Shown one piece after another: positions 28,409 to 39,412 of a stretch of 64,000 bases of DNA. The position numbers and the translations under genes are program-made. The stretch lies in contig NZ_RAHH01000007.1 in assembly GCF_003602095.1 (NCBI RefSeq), positions 62,001 to 126,000 on the forward strand. The letters run 5' to 3'. The notes below the pieces were generated by a model. It was not told the DNA's origin, did no database searches, and worked only from the letters and a program-made list of their open reading frames with translations. The stretch is from Rahnella woolbedingensis (lineage in GTDB: Bacteria; Pseudomonadota; Gammaproteobacteria; Enterobacterales; Enterobacteriaceae). The stretch's first letter is position 1. Each line of letters starts with the position of its first letter.

Positions 28409-30451
28409 GTGAGCCATAACCCGATCACGCCCGCTGAATTAAGCTGGAACGAACAGGGTACACCTGTTTCCCGACATTTTGATGACGTCTATTTTTCCAA
28501 TCAGAGCGGCCTGCTGGAAACCCGTCATGTATTTCTCAATGGCAACCATTTTCCGGCGCGTTTTGCCGCCCACCCTCGTCCGCTGTGTATTATCGCGGAG
28601 ACCGGCTTTGGCACCGGTTTGAACTTTTTGTCGCTGTGGCAGGCCTTCGATGCGTTTCACGCCGAAAGCCCTGATGCCACGCTGCAACGCCTGCATTTCA
28701 TCAGCTACGAAAAATTCCCGCTGTCCGCCCGGGATCTCGCAACAGCGCATAAGCAATGGCCCGAACTTGCTGCGTATTCAGAGCAACTTTGCGAGCAATG
28801 GCCGATGGCCTTTTCCGGCTGCCATCGCCTGTTACTGGCGGGCGGGCGCATCACGCTCGACCTGTGGTTCGGCGATGTGACTACCCTGCTTCCGGCATGT
28901 GACACCAGTATGAATCAGCAGGTCGATGCCTGGTTTCTTGATGGCTTCGCGCCTTCCAAAAACCCCGACATGTGGACCGAAGAGTTATTCCGTTCCATGG
29001 CAAAAATGACCCGTCCGCAAGGTACCTTTGCGACATTTACGGTGGCCGGTTTCGTGCGCCGTGGATTGCAGGATGCCGGTTTCGACATCGGTAAAGTGCC
29101 GGGGTTCGGCGAAAAACGACATATGTTGGCTGGCTTTATACCAGCAGAAAGGCCAGCAGGAATTGACGTACCTCATCCCGCGCCGTGGTATGTGCGTCCG
29201 GCGGCGAAAAATGCCACAGAATTTGCGGTGTCAGGCGGCGGTGTCGCCAGCGCTGTATTATCCCTCGCGCTGCTTCGCCGTGGCTATTCGGTGACGCTGT
29301 ACTGTGCTGATGAAAAACCGGCGCTCGGCGCTTCCGGTAACCGTCAGGGCGCGGTGTATCCGCTGCTCAATGGCCGTGGCGACACGCTGGAACACTTTTT
29401 CGCGCACGCCTTCACTTTCGCCCGCCGTCAGTATGCACAGCTTGAAAAACTGGGTGTTCCTTTCGATCACGGCTGGAGCGGCGTAACGCAGCTCGGCTAT
29501 GACGAAAAAAGCCAGGGCAAAATCGACGGCATACTCAGCAGTGGCTGGCCGGAAGAACTGGCAAAAGGACTGAGTGAAGAAGATGTGGAAGCGTTATGCG
29601 GATTACCGTGCGGCAGCGGCGGCGTGACCTATCCGCTCGGTGCATGGCTGTGCCCGGCAGAACTGACCGCATCGCTGATTAATCTGGGCGAAGCACAGGG
29701 GTTAACGGTGCATTATCGCCAGCGCGTGACTGCATTAGATTTTGACGCAGATTCACAATGGACACTGACCTTTGCCGATGACCATACGGCCCGTCATCAG
29801 GCGGTAGTACTGGCGAACGGCGCGGATATTACGGATTTCAGCCAGACTGAAAAATTGCCGGTTTACGCGGTCAGCGGTCAGGTTTCTCATATTCCCACCA
29901 CACCGGCGCTGAGCAAGCTGAAACAGGTGCTGTGCTACGACGGTTATATGACGCCGGTCAGTGTGCAAAACCAGCATCATTGCATTGGCGCAAGCTATCA
30001 CCGCGCAGATAAATGTACGGATTATCGTGACGACGATCAGCAGGAAAACCGCCAGCGCCTGATCAACTGCCTGCCGGAGCAGCAATGGCCGCATGACGTG
30101 GATGTCAGTGAATGCCAAGCGCGCAACGGTGTGCGTTGTGCAACGCGGGATCACCTGCCGATGATAGGCTCTGTGTCTGATTACGACGCGCTGCTGGAAA
30201 GCTATAAAAAGCTGGATCTGGATATTCAGCGTCACCGCCCGGTCGCTGCGGCACCGCATTACGAAAATCTGTTCCTGTTTGGTGCGCTCGGTTCACGCGG
30301 GCTGAGCTCCGCGCCGCTCGGTGCAGAAATTCTGGCCGCGCAGATTGCCGGTGAGCCAATACCTCTGGACAGTGAAACGCTGGCGGCACTCAATCCGAAC
30401 CGCATGTGGGTCAGAAAACTGCTGAAAGGCCGTCCGGTCGAATCGCATTAA
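28409..30451 (+). CDS. mnmC: Bifunctional tRNA 5-methylaminomethyl-2-thiouridine biosynthesis protein MnmC
   Basis: MnmC finishes the wobble modification mnm5s2U34: the C-terminal FAD domain removes the carboxymethyl group and the N-terminal domain methylates with SAM. The 680-residue protein shows the methyltransferase block '[17 protein letters not shown]' and '[17 protein letters not shown]', then an FAD-binding '[20 protein letters not shown]' near residue 270. The GTG at 28409 fits the E. coli start by alignment and has GAGAG eight bases upstream; an earlier in-frame GTG at 28340 adds residues the family lacks. It diverges from fabB. Confidence 0.93.
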   Translation: MSHNPITPAELSWNEQGTPVSRHFDDVYFSNQSGLLETRHVFLNGNHFPARFAAHPRPLCIIAETGFGTGLNFLSLWQAFDAFHAESPDATLQRLHFISYEKFPLSARDLATAHKQWPELAAYSEQLCEQWPMAFSGCHRLLLAGGRITLDLWFGDVTTLLPACDTSMNQQVDAWFLDGFAPSKNPDMWTEELFRSMAKMTRPQGTFATFTVAGFVRRGLQDAGFDIGKVPGFGEKRHMLAGFIPAERPAGIDVPHPAPWYVRPAAKNATEFAVSGGGVASAVLSLALLRRGYSVTLYCADEKPALGASGNRQGAVYPLLNGRGDTLEHFFAHAFTFARRQYAQLEKLGVPFDHGWSGVTQLGYDEKSQGKIDGILSSGWPEELAKGLSEEDVEALCGLPCGSGGVTYPLGAWLCPAELTASLINLGEAQGLTVHYRQRVTALDFDADSQWTLTFADDHTARHQAVVLANGADITDFSQTEKLPVYAVSGQVSHIPTTPALSKLKQVLCYDGYMTPVSVQNQHHCIGASYHRADKCTDYRDDDQQENRQRLINCLPEQQWPHDVDVSECQARNGVRCATRDHLPMIGSVSDYDALLESYKKLDLDIQRHRPVAAAPHYENLFLFGALGSRGLSSAPLGAEILAAQIAGEPIPLDSETLAALNPNRMWVRKLLKGRPVESH

Positions 30452-30471
30452 TCCGCCCTTCCTCAGGCAAT

Positions 30472-30512
30472 AAAAAAGCGCAGCCGGTGAAACCGTCGCT
30501 GCGCTTTTTTTT
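30472..30512. terminator. Bidirectional terminator between mnmC and yfcL
   Basis: AAAAAAGCGCAG (30472-30483) pairs with CTGCGCTTTTTT (30499-30510), with an inner CGGTGAAACCG hairpin. A and T tracts flank both sides, so it can end both convergent transcripts. Confidence 0.88.
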
Positions 30513-30525
30513 ACTGAAACAGAGA

Positions 30526-30804
30526 TTATTTTGGCAGGGAAGCCTGGTACAGATTTTCCCACATCCCCTGCACTAAAGCCTGATCGCGCGGTGAAAGCTC
30601 ACCGGCCTGAATAGCTTTATTCAAACCCTCCTGAACACGGATTTTCAGTGCTTCGGCGGTGTGCTCACCATTTTCTTCCGCTTCTGCCACGGCGACGGTC
30701 AGGTGGCCTCGCAGATAGCCACTGGCAAATAACTCATCGTCGCTGGCGCTTTCGACCATGTCGTCGATCAGCGTTAAAATCCGCGTTTCAAATTCTGCGA
30801 TCAT
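30526..30804 (-). CDS. yfcL: YfcL family protein
   Basis: This is a 92-residue acidic cytosolic protein of unknown function, opening '[18 protein letters not shown]'. The family is confined to gammaproteobacteria and the gene sits between mnmC and epmC in E. coli, as here. It starts 24 bp after the epmC stop, so they are probably co-transcribed. No motif points to a role. Confidence 0.88.
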   Translation of the reverse strand: MIAEFETRILTLIDDMVESASDDELFASGYLRGHLTVAVAEAEENGEHTAEALKIRVQEGLNKAIQAGELSPRDQALVQGMWENLYQASLPK

Positions 30805-30828
30805 TACTCTTCCTCTCGTGTTCAGTGC

Positions 30829-31386
30829 TTATTCGACCGGCTGCAAGGCAGGGAAATCTGCAGGCGTCAAAGGAGCCGTATTGTAAAATGATTGTAACGC
30901 TTTAATAAAGCGCGCCGGTCTTTCCGGAATGCCCTGCTCCAGCATACGCAGTACTTCTTCTCGCACTTTGTTCTGGAAACCCACGCGATCCGGCTCGCAA
31001 TCGCCGCTCAGATTGTCGCAGCTGACGTTGAAATTAAAGCCTGCCGCTGCGCAGAACAACCATTCGTAAGATTGCGGTTTGATTTCCACTTTCTCAAATT
31101 CACTTTGCGTTTGTGCGTCACGACCGTCCGGGCAGTACCAGTAGCCGAAATCCACCCGCTTATGGCGTTCAGCACCGGCCACGCACCAGTGGGAAATCTC
31201 ATGCATGCCGCTGGCGTAATAACCGTGTGCGAACACAATGCGGTTAAACGGCTCTTGTTCATCAGCAGGCAGATAGATCGGTTCGTCGTCGCCTTTCACA
31301 AGGCGAACGTTGAATTCCTCAAAGAAACAGGAATCAAAGATGTCGATCAATTGATGATAGTTATGTGTTGCAGTCGAATCAGACAT
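30829..31386 (-). CDS. epmC: Elongation factor P hydroxylase EpmC (YfcM)
   Basis: EpmC hydroxylates the lysine of elongation factor P that EpmA and EpmB have beta-lysylated. The 185-residue protein has the probable metal-binding 'HEISHWCVAG' near residues 62-71 and the conserved 'DFGYWYCPDGRDAQTQSEFE'. The length matches E. coli EpmC (182). ATG 31386 is preferred over an in-frame upstream start. It heads a two-gene unit with yfcL. Confidence 0.92.
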   Translation of the reverse strand: MSDSTATHNYHQLIDIFDSCFFEEFNVRLVKGDDEPIYLPADEQEPFNRIVFAHGYYASGMHEISHWCVAGAERHKRVDFGYWYCPDGRDAQTQSEFEKVEIKPQSYEWLFCAAAGFNFNVSCDNLSGDCEPDRVGFQNKVREEVLRMLEQGIPERPARFIKALQSFYNTAPLTPADFPALQPVE

Positions 31387-31485
31387 AAAAGCTGTGAAAC
31401 TCAGTAAGTGAGAAAGGGCGACAATATACCCTTGTTTAAACACCCGATTTCATGACCTCAGGCAAGCATTTTGCTGCTCCTGAGA

Positions 31486-32286
31486 TTATAAATGCAGGCT
31501 TAACCATTGATGGATTTCGGCACCATGATTGTCATAAATCAGTTTGCAGCTCATCACCACAGAAACAGCGACCACCATCGGGCGGATCATCTTCTGGCCT
31601 TTGGTCAGCACCATGCGTGCGCCAAGTCGCGCGCCGATAAATTGCCCGGCCGCCATGACAAATCCCAGCACCCAAATCACTTTGCCGCCCAGTATAAAGA
31701 AGATCAGGCCACCCAGGTTTGAGGTGAAATTCAGGACTTTCGCATGTGCCGTGGCTTTTGCCAGGTTAAACCCGCATAACGTCACGAAAGCCAGCGCGTA
31801 GAAAGACCCTGCACCGGGACCGAAAAAGCCGTCATAGAAACCGACGCAACCGCCGCCCACCAGCGCATACGGCAACGCATTTAAACGTCTTGCCCGGTCA
31901 CTTTCACCCAGTCTCGGCGTCAGTAAAAAATATAAACCGATGCAGATGATCAGCAGCGGCAACACCTGACGCAGCATATCTGCGCGCATGTGCTGGATAA
32001 GGATCGCGCCAATCACCGAACCGATAAAGGTACAGGCGATATTGAGCTTTTGATCGTTAAGATCCACCACACCACGCCGCACAAAGTACAGGCTGGCCGA
32101 AAAGGATCCGCCAATCGACGACAATTTATTGGTCGCAATCGCCTGTGCTGGCGGAACCCCCGCCGCGAGCAGCGCTGGCAGGCTGATCAGCCCGCCGCCA
32201 CCTGCGATGGAATCAATGAAACCGGCAAACAGTGCAACGAAAAATAAAACAACCAAAACCCACGGGGCAACAATCAACCAGTCCAT
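31486..32286 (-). CDS. yfcA: TauE/SafE (TSUP) family membrane protein YfcA
   Basis: This is a 266-residue inner-membrane protein with about eight membrane segments and the TSUP family motif 'AGFIDSIAGGGGLISLPALL' near residues 21-40. Family members export sulfite or organosulfonates, but the YfcA substrate is unknown. It lies between mepA and epmC as in E. coli, 45 bp after mepA starts. Confidence 0.9.
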   Translation of the reverse strand: MDWLIVAPWVLVVLFFVALFAGFIDSIAGGGGLISLPALLAAGVPPAQAIATNKLSSIGGSFSASLYFVRRGVVDLNDQKLNIACTFIGSVIGAILIQHMRADMLRQVLPLLIICIGLYFLLTPRLGESDRARRLNALPYALVGGGCVGFYDGFFGPGAGSFYALAFVTLCGFNLAKATAHAKVLNFTSNLGGLIFFILGGKVIWVLGFVMAAGQFIGARLGARMVLTKGQKMIRPMVVAVSVVMSCKLIYDNHGAEIHQWLSLHL

Positions 32287-32331
32287 TTTTCTGTCAGCTC
32301 GCTATGCGTGGCGAAGAGTGAGTGAAACCTG

Positions 32332-33183
32332 TTAAAGAACGTGTTTATCCAACAACGCCTGACAAGACGGCGGCAACGGAGGCGGCGCTTTTTTCACAGA
32401 GGTTCCGCTGCCCGGTTTCGGCGGCAGGAACCAGCTTTGCAGCTCAGCGCCACAACCATCACCCGGAGGCGGCGGTGCCTGATTTTCACACTCGAGATTA
32501 CCGACCGGACAACGCAGACGAACGTGCATATGTGCGCGATGACCAAACCACGGACGCACTTTATGCAGCCATTCGCGATCCGTTCCCGCATCCAGGCAAA
32601 GCTGTTGCTTGATGGCCGGATTGACAAAAATTCGCACGACTTCTTTATCCTGCGCGGCCATTTTGATCAGCGTTTCGATACGCGGCTGCCACTGGCTCGG
32701 CACTATGGATTTACCGTTCGCACTCACCAGGTCGATAGGCTGTGGTTTTAGCAGCATCTGCTCGCTCCAGCGCTGGCGTGGCAGTTGCAGCCAGATATCC
32801 ACATCCAGCCCTGACTGATGGCTGGCATGACCGCTGCTGAAACGACCACCGGCGGGCATCGCCATATCACCGACCAGCATGGTGCCCAGACCTTTTTGCT
32901 GCGCCTGAGTGCCAAGACGGGAGATAAATGCCAGTAAATCCGGCTGCCCGAAATAACGACGCTGATCGGTGCGCATCACCTGATAATCCGGTGAGTTCAG
33001 CGGCAATGGCTGAGCGCCCACCTGACAACCGTTGGCATAGCTGCCGATGGCTTCAGGCGTGCCCGAGATGGGCTGGGTGATTTTCTGCCATGGCGTTGCC
33101 GCCAGAGCAGGTGCGCAAAGCGCCAGCGCCAGAAGACTGCCGCAGACGGCTTTTATCGCCGGATTTGTGCGTAAGGTTTTCAT
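32332..33183 (-). CDS. mepA: Penicillin-insensitive murein endopeptidase MepA
   Basis: MepA cleaves D-Ala-mDAP cross-links of peptidoglycan in the periplasm. The 283-residue precursor has a signal peptide of about 28 residues ('[16 protein letters not shown]'). The LAS-type zinc ligands are in '[17 protein letters not shown]' and '[17 protein letters not shown]'. The C-terminal region is Pro-rich with cysteines. It starts 7 bp after the aroC stop, so it is co-transcribed with aroC. Confidence 0.95.
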   Translation of the reverse strand: MKTLRTNPAIKAVCGSLLALALCAPALAATPWQKITQPISGTPEAIGSYANGCQVGAQPLPLNSPDYQVMRTDQRRYFGQPDLLAFISRLGTQAQQKGLGTMLVGDMAMPAGGRFSSGHASHQSGLDVDIWLQLPRQRWSEQMLLKPQPIDLVSANGKSIVPSQWQPRIETLIKMAAQDKEVVRIFVNPAIKQQLCLDAGTDREWLHKVRPWFGHRAHMHVRLRCPVGNLECENQAPPPPGDGCGAELQSWFLPPKPGSGTSVKKAPPPLPPSCQALLDKHVL

Positions 33184-33190
33184 CTGTGGC

Positions 33191-34276
33191 TTACCAGCGT
33201 GGTACGGAAGAATTGACGTCGCCGTTCTGGGCGCGCTGACGCAATAAGTGATCCATCAGCACGATCGCCATCATCGCTTCGGCAATCGGCACGGCGCGGA
33301 TCCCGACGCAGGGATCATGACGGCCTTTGGTGATCATCTCGACCTGCTCGCCTTCACGGTTGATAGTGCGTCCCGGAACGGTGATGCTGGAAGTGGGTTT
33401 CAGCGCCAGATGGGCTACAACCGGCTGCCCGCTGCTGATCCCGCCGAGAATGCCGCCCGCATGGTTACTTTCGAAACCGTTCGGGGTGATTTCGTCACGA
33501 TTTTCGCTGCCGCGTTTGGTAACAACCGCAAAGCCGTCGCCAATTTCCACACCTTTGACCGCGTTAATGCTCATCAGCGCGTGCGCCAGGTCGGCATCCA
33601 GACGGTCAAACACCGGTTCACCAAGACCAACCGGCACGTGATCTGCCACGACAGTGATTTTGGCACCAATCGAATCGCCTTCTTTTTTCAGCGCGCGCAT
33701 CAGTTCGTCCAGCACTTCCAGTTTGCTTTCATCCGGGCAGAAGAACGGGTTGGTTTCGACCAGATCCCAGTCTTTCAGTTCGCAGGTGATATCGCCCATC
33801 TGGGACATATAACCACGCACTTTCACGCCGAATTTTTCCAGCAGGTATTTCTTGGCAACTGCGCCAGCGGCTACGCGCATCGCGGTTTCACGGGCAGAAG
33901 AACGGCCACCACCACGGTAATCGCGCACGCCGTATTTTTGCTCGTAGGTGTAATCGGCATGTCCCGGACGGAATACGTCTTTGATTGCGCTGTAATCCTG
34001 CGAACGCTGGTCGGTGTTCTGGATAATCAGACCGATGCTGGTGCCGGTGGTCACGCCTTCAAAGACGCCGGAGAGAATTTTCACTTCGTCGGCTTCGCGG
34101 CGTTGAGTGGTATAGCGCGACGTGCCCGGACGACGACGGTCGAGGTCATGTTGCAGGTCTGCTTCGGTCAGCGCAATGCCCGGCGGCACGCCGTCAATAA
34201 TACAGCCCAGTGCCACACCGTGGGATTCGCCAAAAGTAGTGACGCGGAAAAACTGCCCAATACTGTTCCCTGCCAT
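33191..34276 (-). CDS. aroC: Chorismate synthase AroC
   Basis: AroC converts EPSP to chorismate with reduced FMN, the last shared step of aromatic amino acid synthesis. The 361-residue protein has all signatures: '[18 protein letters not shown]', '[20 protein letters not shown]' and '[20 protein letters not shown]'. ATG 34276 has GGAG five bases upstream; a GTG one codon earlier is less well placed. It is followed by mepA and preceded by prmB, as in E. coli. Confidence 0.97.
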   Translation of the reverse strand: MAGNSIGQFFRVTTFGESHGVALGCIIDGVPPGIALTEADLQHDLDRRRPGTSRYTTQRREADEVKILSGVFEGVTTGTSIGLIIQNTDQRSQDYSAIKDVFRPGHADYTYEQKYGVRDYRGGGRSSARETAMRVAAGAVAKKYLLEKFGVKVRGYMSQMGDITCELKDWDLVETNPFFCPDESKLEVLDELMRALKKEGDSIGAKITVVADHVPVGLGEPVFDRLDADLAHALMSINAVKGVEIGDGFAVVTKRGSENRDEITPNGFESNHAGGILGGISSGQPVVAHLALKPTSSITVPGRTINREGEQVEMITKGRHDPCVGIRAVPIAEAMMAIVLMDHLLRQRAQNGDVNSSVPRW

Positions 34277-34358
34277 CACGGCTCCTTAACCATTATGTAG
34301 AGTGATTTTTGAATGACCGGCATAGCACCGGTCATGATTGTCAGCGATGACGGGTAAA

Positions 34359-35291
34359 TCAGTCGCGGTATGCGCGGAATTCTTCGGCGCAATCGACCAG
34401 CTGCTGTTTAGTTAGCATAAAGACACCGTCGCCGCCGTTTTCAAATTCAAGCCAGGTGAACGGGATCTCAGGATATTGATCCATCAGATGCACCATACTG
34501 TTGCCTACTTCGCAGATCAGCACACCGTTATCGGTCAGGTAATCCGGCGCACAGGCCAGAATGCGACGGGTCAGTTTCAGACCATCGCTGCCGGAAGCCA
34601 GACCCAGAACCGGCTCGTGGCGATATTCCTGCGGCAGGTCAGACATGTCTTCTTCATCGACATACGGCGGATTCGTCACGATCAGGTCGTACTGCAACGC
34701 AGGCAATTCGCGGAACAGGTCGGAGCGGATTGGCGTCACCCAGTTTTCGATGCCGTGCGTGTCGATATTGCGCTCGGCCACGGCCAGCGCATCGGCAGAA
34801 ATGTCTACCGCATCCACTTCGGTTTCAGGGAATGCGTAAGCACAGGCAATAGCGATACAGCCACTGCCGGTACACATATCGAGAATGTGCTGCGGCTTAT
34901 CCTGCAAAATCCCTTCGAAGCGGTTGTTGATAAGCTCACCAATCGGCGAACGTGGCACCAGAACGCGCTCATCGACATAAAACTCCATGTCGCAGAACCA
35001 GGCTTTGTTGGTCAGATAGGCGACCGGAACACGTTCGTTGACGCGGCGGATCACGCGCTCAACGATGAGGTGGCGCTCGCTGGAAGTCAGACGCGCGGTG
35101 TGCATATCCTCAGGAATGTCCAGCGGCAAAAACACGCTTGGCAAAACCAGCTGCACTGCTTCGTCCCACGGGTTATCGGTGCCGTGACCGTAATAGACAT
35201 TGGCCGCGTTCAGGCGGCTGACGGTCCAGCGCAGCATATCCTGAATGGTATGCAGTTCACTGACGGCTTCGTCGACGAAAATTTTGTCCAA
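34359..35291 (-). CDS. prmB: Ribosomal protein uL3 N5-glutamine methyltransferase PrmB
   Basis: PrmB methylates a glutamine of ribosomal protein L3 using SAM. The 310-residue protein has the SAM motif '[20 protein letters not shown]' near residue 135 and the substrate motif '[12 protein letters not shown]' near 205, diagnostic of HemK-type glutamine methyltransferases. The length matches E. coli PrmB (310). It lies 82 bp upstream of aroC and diverges from smrB. Confidence 0.96.
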   Translation of the reverse strand: MDKIFVDEAVSELHTIQDMLRWTVSRLNAANVYYGHGTDNPWDEAVQLVLPSVFLPLDIPEDMHTARLTSSERHLIVERVIRRVNERVPVAYLTNKAWFCDMEFYVDERVLVPRSPIGELINNRFEGILQDKPQHILDMCTGSGCIAIACAYAFPETEVDAVDISADALAVAERNIDTHGIENWVTPIRSDLFRELPALQYDLIVTNPPYVDEEDMSDLPQEYRHEPVLGLASGSDGLKLTRRILACAPDYLTDNGVLICEVGNSMVHLMDQYPEIPFTWLEFENGGDGVFMLTKQQLVDCAEEFRAYRD

Positions 35292-35494
35292 TTTTATTCT
35301 CCAGGCAGTGCACGGGTTTTTAACAGACGTTTAACCCATTATTTGCCGCATAGTTTGCCACGAAGCCCGCCACAAATCAGCAGCTAGTCAACGCACTTGC
35401 GCGAAGTCTCGAAGAATTTAACCCTGAGTTTTCTTTAAACCGCAGGGCGGCGGAAGGTACACTGTGTTTATTGAGCGAAAATGACGATGAAATG

Positions 35495-36034
35495 ATGAAG
35501 AAAAAGCACCTGCTCAGCCCGGAAGAAACCGCGTTATTCCGCGAGGCTGTACCGGGCGTCAAGCGCCTGAAAAACGATACAATTACGCACCGCCCCCGGC
35601 GAAAAAAGGTGGCAGAGTTATCACCTAAAAAGCTGATTCAGGAGCAGGTGGACGCGAGTTATTATTTTTCTGATGAATTCCAGCCGATGTTGCAGGAAGA
35701 GGGACCGGTCAGGCATATCCGCCCTGATGTCAGCCATTTTGAATTGAAAAAATTACGCCGCGGGGATTATTCACCCGAGCTGTTTCTCGATTTACACGGG
35801 TTAACACAGAAAGAAGCCAAACAGGAACTGGGCGCGCTGATCGCCGCCTGCCGCCGCGAGCATGTGCATTGCGCCTGCGTCATGCACGGTCACGGCAAAC
35901 ATATTCTCAAGCAACAAACGCCTTTATGGCTGGCGCAGCATCCTGACGTCGAAGCCTTCCATCAGGCACCGAAAGAACTCGGCGGCACCGCTGCCCTGCT
36001 GGTGCTGGTGGAACTGGACGACAAAATCAGCTGA
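35495..36034 (+). CDS. smrB: Ribosome rescue endonuclease SmrB (YfcN)
   Basis: SmrB cleaves mRNA between collided ribosomes so that tmRNA can rescue them. The 179-residue protein has an N-terminal extension and a C-terminal Smr domain, '[20 protein letters not shown]' near residues 88-107 and '[13 protein letters not shown]' near 125-137. ATG 35495 gives the family start '[11 protein letters not shown]'; an adjacent ATG (35492) or a TTG upstream is also possible because no strong ribosome site is present. It diverges from prmB. Confidence 0.9.
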   Translation: MKKKHLLSPEETALFREAVPGVKRLKNDTITHRPRRKKVAELSPKKLIQEQVDASYYFSDEFQPMLQEEGPVRHIRPDVSHFELKKLRRGDYSPELFLDLHGLTQKEAKQELGALIAACRREHVHCACVMHGHGKHILKQQTPLWLAQHPDVEAFHQAPKELGGTAALLVLVELDDKIS

Positions 36035-36056
36035 ACCCACCCGATTTCAGAAACGA

Positions 36057-36088
36057 GAAAGGCACAGCCGGAGCTGTGCCTTTCTTTT
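36057..36088 (+). terminator. Terminator after smrB
   Basis: A perfect 12-bp stem (36057-36068 with 36073-36084) and a CGGA loop are followed by TTTT. It lies 22 bp past the smrB stop. Confidence 0.9.
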
Positions 36089-36127
36089 GTCTGTCGCTGA
36101 GCTGTCTGTCTCAGAACAGATCCCCTA

Positions 36128-36290
36128 AAAAATTCGAATTGCAGGACTAAACCTGCTTGCAGCGGCCCCTTCAGGGGCGAAGCCGCAGGCTGAGTAACGC
36201 GGCAAGAAAAATGATCCCGATAAGCTTACTCAGGTAAGCGATTCGGGTAATTTATCGCAGCCAACGCATCTGCAATGCGAAGTATGACAG
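36128..36290. repeat. Structured intergenic element between smrB and sixA
   Basis: This stretch holds several successive hairpins: GCAGG/CCTGC (36141-36156), a GCCCC/GGGGC stem (36165-36178), and a two-part stem CCCGA..GCTTAC-TCAG-GTAAGC..TCGGG (36216-36247), then 'GCAGCCAACGCATCTGCA'. The layout recalls dispersed intergenic repeats of Yersinia/Serratia/Pectobacterium genomes. No protein is encoded. It could instead be the 3' region of the sixA transcript or a small RNA. Confidence 0.45.
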
Positions 36291-36293
36291 GGA

Positions 36294-36782
36294 TTATACT
36301 TTGGCCATCACCTGGCACGGGCTGAACTGCCAGTCAAAAGTGCCTTGCCCGGTTTCACCGTTCAGCTCGACGCTGGCCATGGCTGAGGTGGCAAACATCG
36401 GCGGACAAACGCCCGGACACAGTTCTGCAACCAGATAACCGACCAGTGGCAGATGGGATACCACCAGCACAGCGCTGACGCCGGTCAGCGCCAGATGTTG
36501 CAGCTCACTGGCGACCAGAGCAGGATCACCGCCCGGCGTCAGTTCCTTGAGAACATCAATATCTACGTTTTCAGGCAGAGACAGACACTGGCGAACTTTT
36601 TCAAGCGTCTGCTGCGCACGCAGGTACGGACTGACCAGAACGCGATCAATTTTGACACCACGGCCATTAAGCCAGGCCGCCATATGTACTGATTCGTCAC
36701 ATCCGCATTCGCTTAACGGGCGAACTGAATCGCTTGCAGCTTCGAGAACTGCATCACCGTGACGCATAATTACAACTTGCAT
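36294..36782 (-). CDS. sixA: Phosphohistidine phosphatase SixA
   Basis: SixA removes phosphate from histidine of phospho-carrier domains (ArcB HPt, and NPr of the nitrogen PTS). The 162-residue histidine-phosphatase-superfamily protein has the RHG signature at residues 7-9 ('MQVVIMRHGDA') and the second catalytic histidine in 'VVSHLPLVGYL'. The length is close to E. coli SixA (161). It is a single-gene unit ahead of fadJ. Confidence 0.95.
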   Translation of the reverse strand: MQVVIMRHGDAVLEAASDSVRPLSECGCDESVHMAAWLNGRGVKIDRVLVSPYLRAQQTLEKVRQCLSLPENVDIDVLKELTPGGDPALVASELQHLALTGVSAVLVVSHLPLVGYLVAELCPGVCPPMFATSAMASVELNGETGQGTFDWQFSPCQVMAKV

Positions 36783-37198
36783 ATTGCACCGCTTTTGTTA
36801 ACAAAAATAGCGCTATACAGAAACGCCGTGCGTGCTGTATTACCCATTGCCCAGCTGTTTTTCATCATGTTTCAAATGACCTTTCTCATTACAAGATAGC
36901 TGTAAGGCAGTACATCCACTTAACCGGCTGTGCCCACATGCTTTGCATGGTAAGTATCAGCGGTCGGGCATTTTGCCTGAAAGTTCACGTAAAGAAAACG
37001 CTGTTTTTTACACCAACACTTACTGCTTGTAAACTGCTCAGGCGATTATTTAACCACTCGGGTTGTAGATCAACCGGTTGGGATCGTTTCTGTACAAAGT
37101 CAGTCCCACCATAAAAAAGATCCCGCAGGCCTTCGGCTGGCCACAAGCAGGATCTATTCCAGATTCCCGCGAAACTCAGAAATAAGCAGTGACAGCAG
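36783..37198. other. Long non-coding gap between sixA and fadJ
   Basis: These 416 bp hold the sixA promoter region and the fadJ terminator (37113-37154). Short palindromes occur ('CATGCTTTGCATG' near 36939), but no RNA gene or coding frame can be supported. Confidence 0.5.
37113..37154 (-). terminator. Terminator after fadJ
   Basis: On the minus strand GATCC..GGCC pairs with GGCC..GGGATC (37119-37154, small internal loops), followed by six to seven T residues (37113-37118). It lies 45 bp past the fadJ stop. Confidence 0.85.
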
Positions 37199-39412
37199 TC
37201 ACACTTTGCTGACCTTTTCGCTTACTTCGCCTGCCAGACCTTCTGCCGGAAAACAATACTCACCCTGCTCCGCCCGGCGTACCAGCCCTTCGCAAGGCTT
37301 GAAATGTTCGCCATAGCGCTGCGCCAGCTGTTCCAGCGTTTTCACCATGTTCGCTGCACCGAGTGTATCGATGTAACGGAACGGCCCCCCCCTGAATGGC
37401 GGGAAGCCGATACCAAACACCGCACCCAGGTCGCCATCCCGCGCACTGCGGATAACCTGCTCATCCAGACAACGCACCGCTTCGTTAAGCATCAGCATGA
37501 CGCAGCGCTGCGCGATGTCTTCTTCTGACAGCTGCGCTTTCGGCGTCACGTTCAGCAACCGGTAAATCGTGGGATCGACCTGTTTCTGTTTCGACGCGCG
37601 GCCTTTTTGCCCGTAAAGATAGAAACCTTTGCCGTTCTTACGCCCTTTACGATCGTCTTTCAGCACCGCATCAAAACCTGATGGCGCGGCGAAACGCTCG
37701 CCAAACGCCTCTACCAGAATCGGGCTGATTTTCGTGCCGACATCGATACCGACCTCATCCAGCAACTGTATCGGCCCGACCGGGAATCCGAAATTCACCA
37801 GCGCTTTATCGATGTGATCGACAGGTTCTCCGGCCAGCAGACAGCGCGCCGCCTCATTGATATAAGGTGCAAGAATGCGGTTTACATAGAATCCGGCGCT
37901 GTCGCCCACTACAATCGCTGTTTTCCCCTGTTTCTTCGCCAGGGAAACGGTGGTCGAAATGGTCTGCGCACTGGTTCCCGCATGGGGAATGACTTCCACC
38001 AGCGGCATTTTATCCACCGGACTAAAATAGTGCAGGCCGATCACCTGTTCAGGCCGGCTGGCCTGCTCTGCAATCTTATGGATGGGCAGTGAAGAGGTAT
38101 TTGAAGCAAAGATAGTGTGCGGAGCGGCATTTTTCTCGATTTCCGCCACCATCGACTGTTTGAGCGATAAGTCTTCAAAGACTGCTTCCACCACGATATC
38201 AATCTGCGCAAAGCCGCTGTAATCCGTGGTGCCGGAAATCAGCATCATCTGCCGTTGCTGCTCGTTGCGGGTCAGCCTGCGGCTGCGTACCTTTTTCTCC
38301 AGCAAATCCCAGCTGTATTTCAGCGCATGACGGATGCCTTCCTGATTGATGTCTTTGATGCGCACCGGCAAACCGGCTTTGGTCGCGGTCACGTTGGCGA
38401 TACCACCGCCCATCAGCCCGCCACCCAGAATACCGACGCGCCGCACCGGCAGCGGTTGCGCATCGCCACCCTTTTCTTTTTTCAGCGCGGTGGAGGCGAA
38501 AAACAGGCCGCGCAATGCTGCGGATTCCGGCGTCATCACCAGTTCACCAAAGGCTTTGGCTTCGGCCTGATAGCCGTTACCGCTGCCCTGATCGAGACCG
38601 GTTTTCACCACATCAATAATCTTTTCGGTCGCCGGATAATTTCCGTGCGTTTTGGCCCGCGTCTGTTTACGTACAAAATGGAACAGTACACTTTTACCCA
38701 GCGGGCCACCGGCCAGCCGCGCCTGCCACGGTAACGGCGGACGTGACTTACGCCCTTTCGCTACGCGCTCAAGCGCGGTTTGCAGCAAAATAGAATAAGG
38801 AACGGCGTCATCTACCAGCCCCATTCTCAGCGCCTGTTTCGCGCGAATGCTCCGACCGGTTAACATCATATCCAGCGCTTTCGTCGCGCCGATTAAGCGC
38901 GGCAGACGCTGCGTCCCGCCAGAACCCGGCAGCAAGCCAAGCTGGACTTCCGGCAGGCCAAGTTGCGTTTTGTCATCAAGCGAACAGACGCGCGAATGGC
39001 ACGCCAGCGCCAGCTCAAGTCCGCCGCCCAGACAGGCGCCGTGGATGGCAGCAACGACGGGGACTGGAAATGAGGCAATCTGCGACATCACCGTCTGACC
39101 TTTTTGCGCCAGATTGCTGGCTTCAGCCGCGGTCTTGCAGCCCGATATCATGGTGATATCCGCACCCGCAATAAAAGAGTCGGATTTGCCGGAAACCAGT
39201 ACCAGCCCTTTCAGATTCGGATATTGCTGGGTTTTTTGCAAAATGGTACAGATTTGCTCTGCAAATTCAGCCTTTAGGGTATTCACTTTCTCGCCGGGAA
39301 CGTCGATGGTGATAATTCCGACATGCTCCGCTGTAAACATCAGTGAGAAAGCAGAAACCGGTTCTGCCGGAATGATTTCCGGAATGTTTGGGTTTTCCAT
39401 ATTGTCTCTCAT
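37199..39412 (-). CDS. fadJ: Anaerobic fatty acid oxidation complex alpha subunit FadJ
   Basis: FadJ carries enoyl-CoA hydratase (N-terminal, about 20-210; '[19 protein letters not shown]') and 3-hydroxyacyl-CoA dehydrogenase (C-terminal, from about 330; '[17 protein letters not shown]', '[14 protein letters not shown]') activities for beta-oxidation, chiefly without oxygen. The 737 residues exceed E. coli FadJ (714), mostly at the N terminus. The ATG overlaps the fadI stop by 4 bp with GAGG upstream, so the two are translationally coupled. Confidence 0.96.
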   Translation of the reverse strand: MRDNMENPNIPEIIPAEPVSAFSLMFTAEHVGIITIDVPGEKVNTLKAEFAEQICTILQKTQQYPNLKGLVLVSGKSDSFIAGADITMISGCKTAAEASNLAQKGQTVMSQIASFPVPVVAAIHGACLGGGLELALACHSRVCSLDDKTQLGLPEVQLGLLPGSGGTQRLPRLIGATKALDMMLTGRSIRAKQALRMGLVDDAVPYSILLQTALERVAKGRKSRPPLPWQARLAGGPLGKSVLFHFVRKQTRAKTHGNYPATEKIIDVVKTGLDQGSGNGYQAEAKAFGELVMTPESAALRGLFFASTALKKEKGGDAQPLPVRRVGILGGGLMGGGIANVTATKAGLPVRIKDINQEGIRHALKYSWDLLEKKVRSRRLTRNEQQRQMMLISGTTDYSGFAQIDIVVEAVFEDLSLKQSMVAEIEKNAAPHTIFASNTSSLPIHKIAEQASRPEQVIGLHYFSPVDKMPLVEVIPHAGTSAQTISTTVSLAKKQGKTAIVVGDSAGFYVNRILAPYINEAARCLLAGEPVDHIDKALVNFGFPVGPIQLLDEVGIDVGTKISPILVEAFGERFAAPSGFDAVLKDDRKGRKNGKGFYLYGQKGRASKQKQVDPTIYRLLNVTPKAQLSEEDIAQRCVMLMLNEAVRCLDEQVIRSARDGDLGAVFGIGFPPFRGGPFRYIDTLGAANMVKTLEQLAQRYGEHFKPCEGLVRRAEQGEYCFPAEGLAGEVSEKVSKV

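Noticed and set aside
33248-34300. A 350-codon frame on the plus strand opposite aroC
   Set aside because: It is antisense to a highly conserved chorismate synthase and its translation looks like a complement shadow of that gene.
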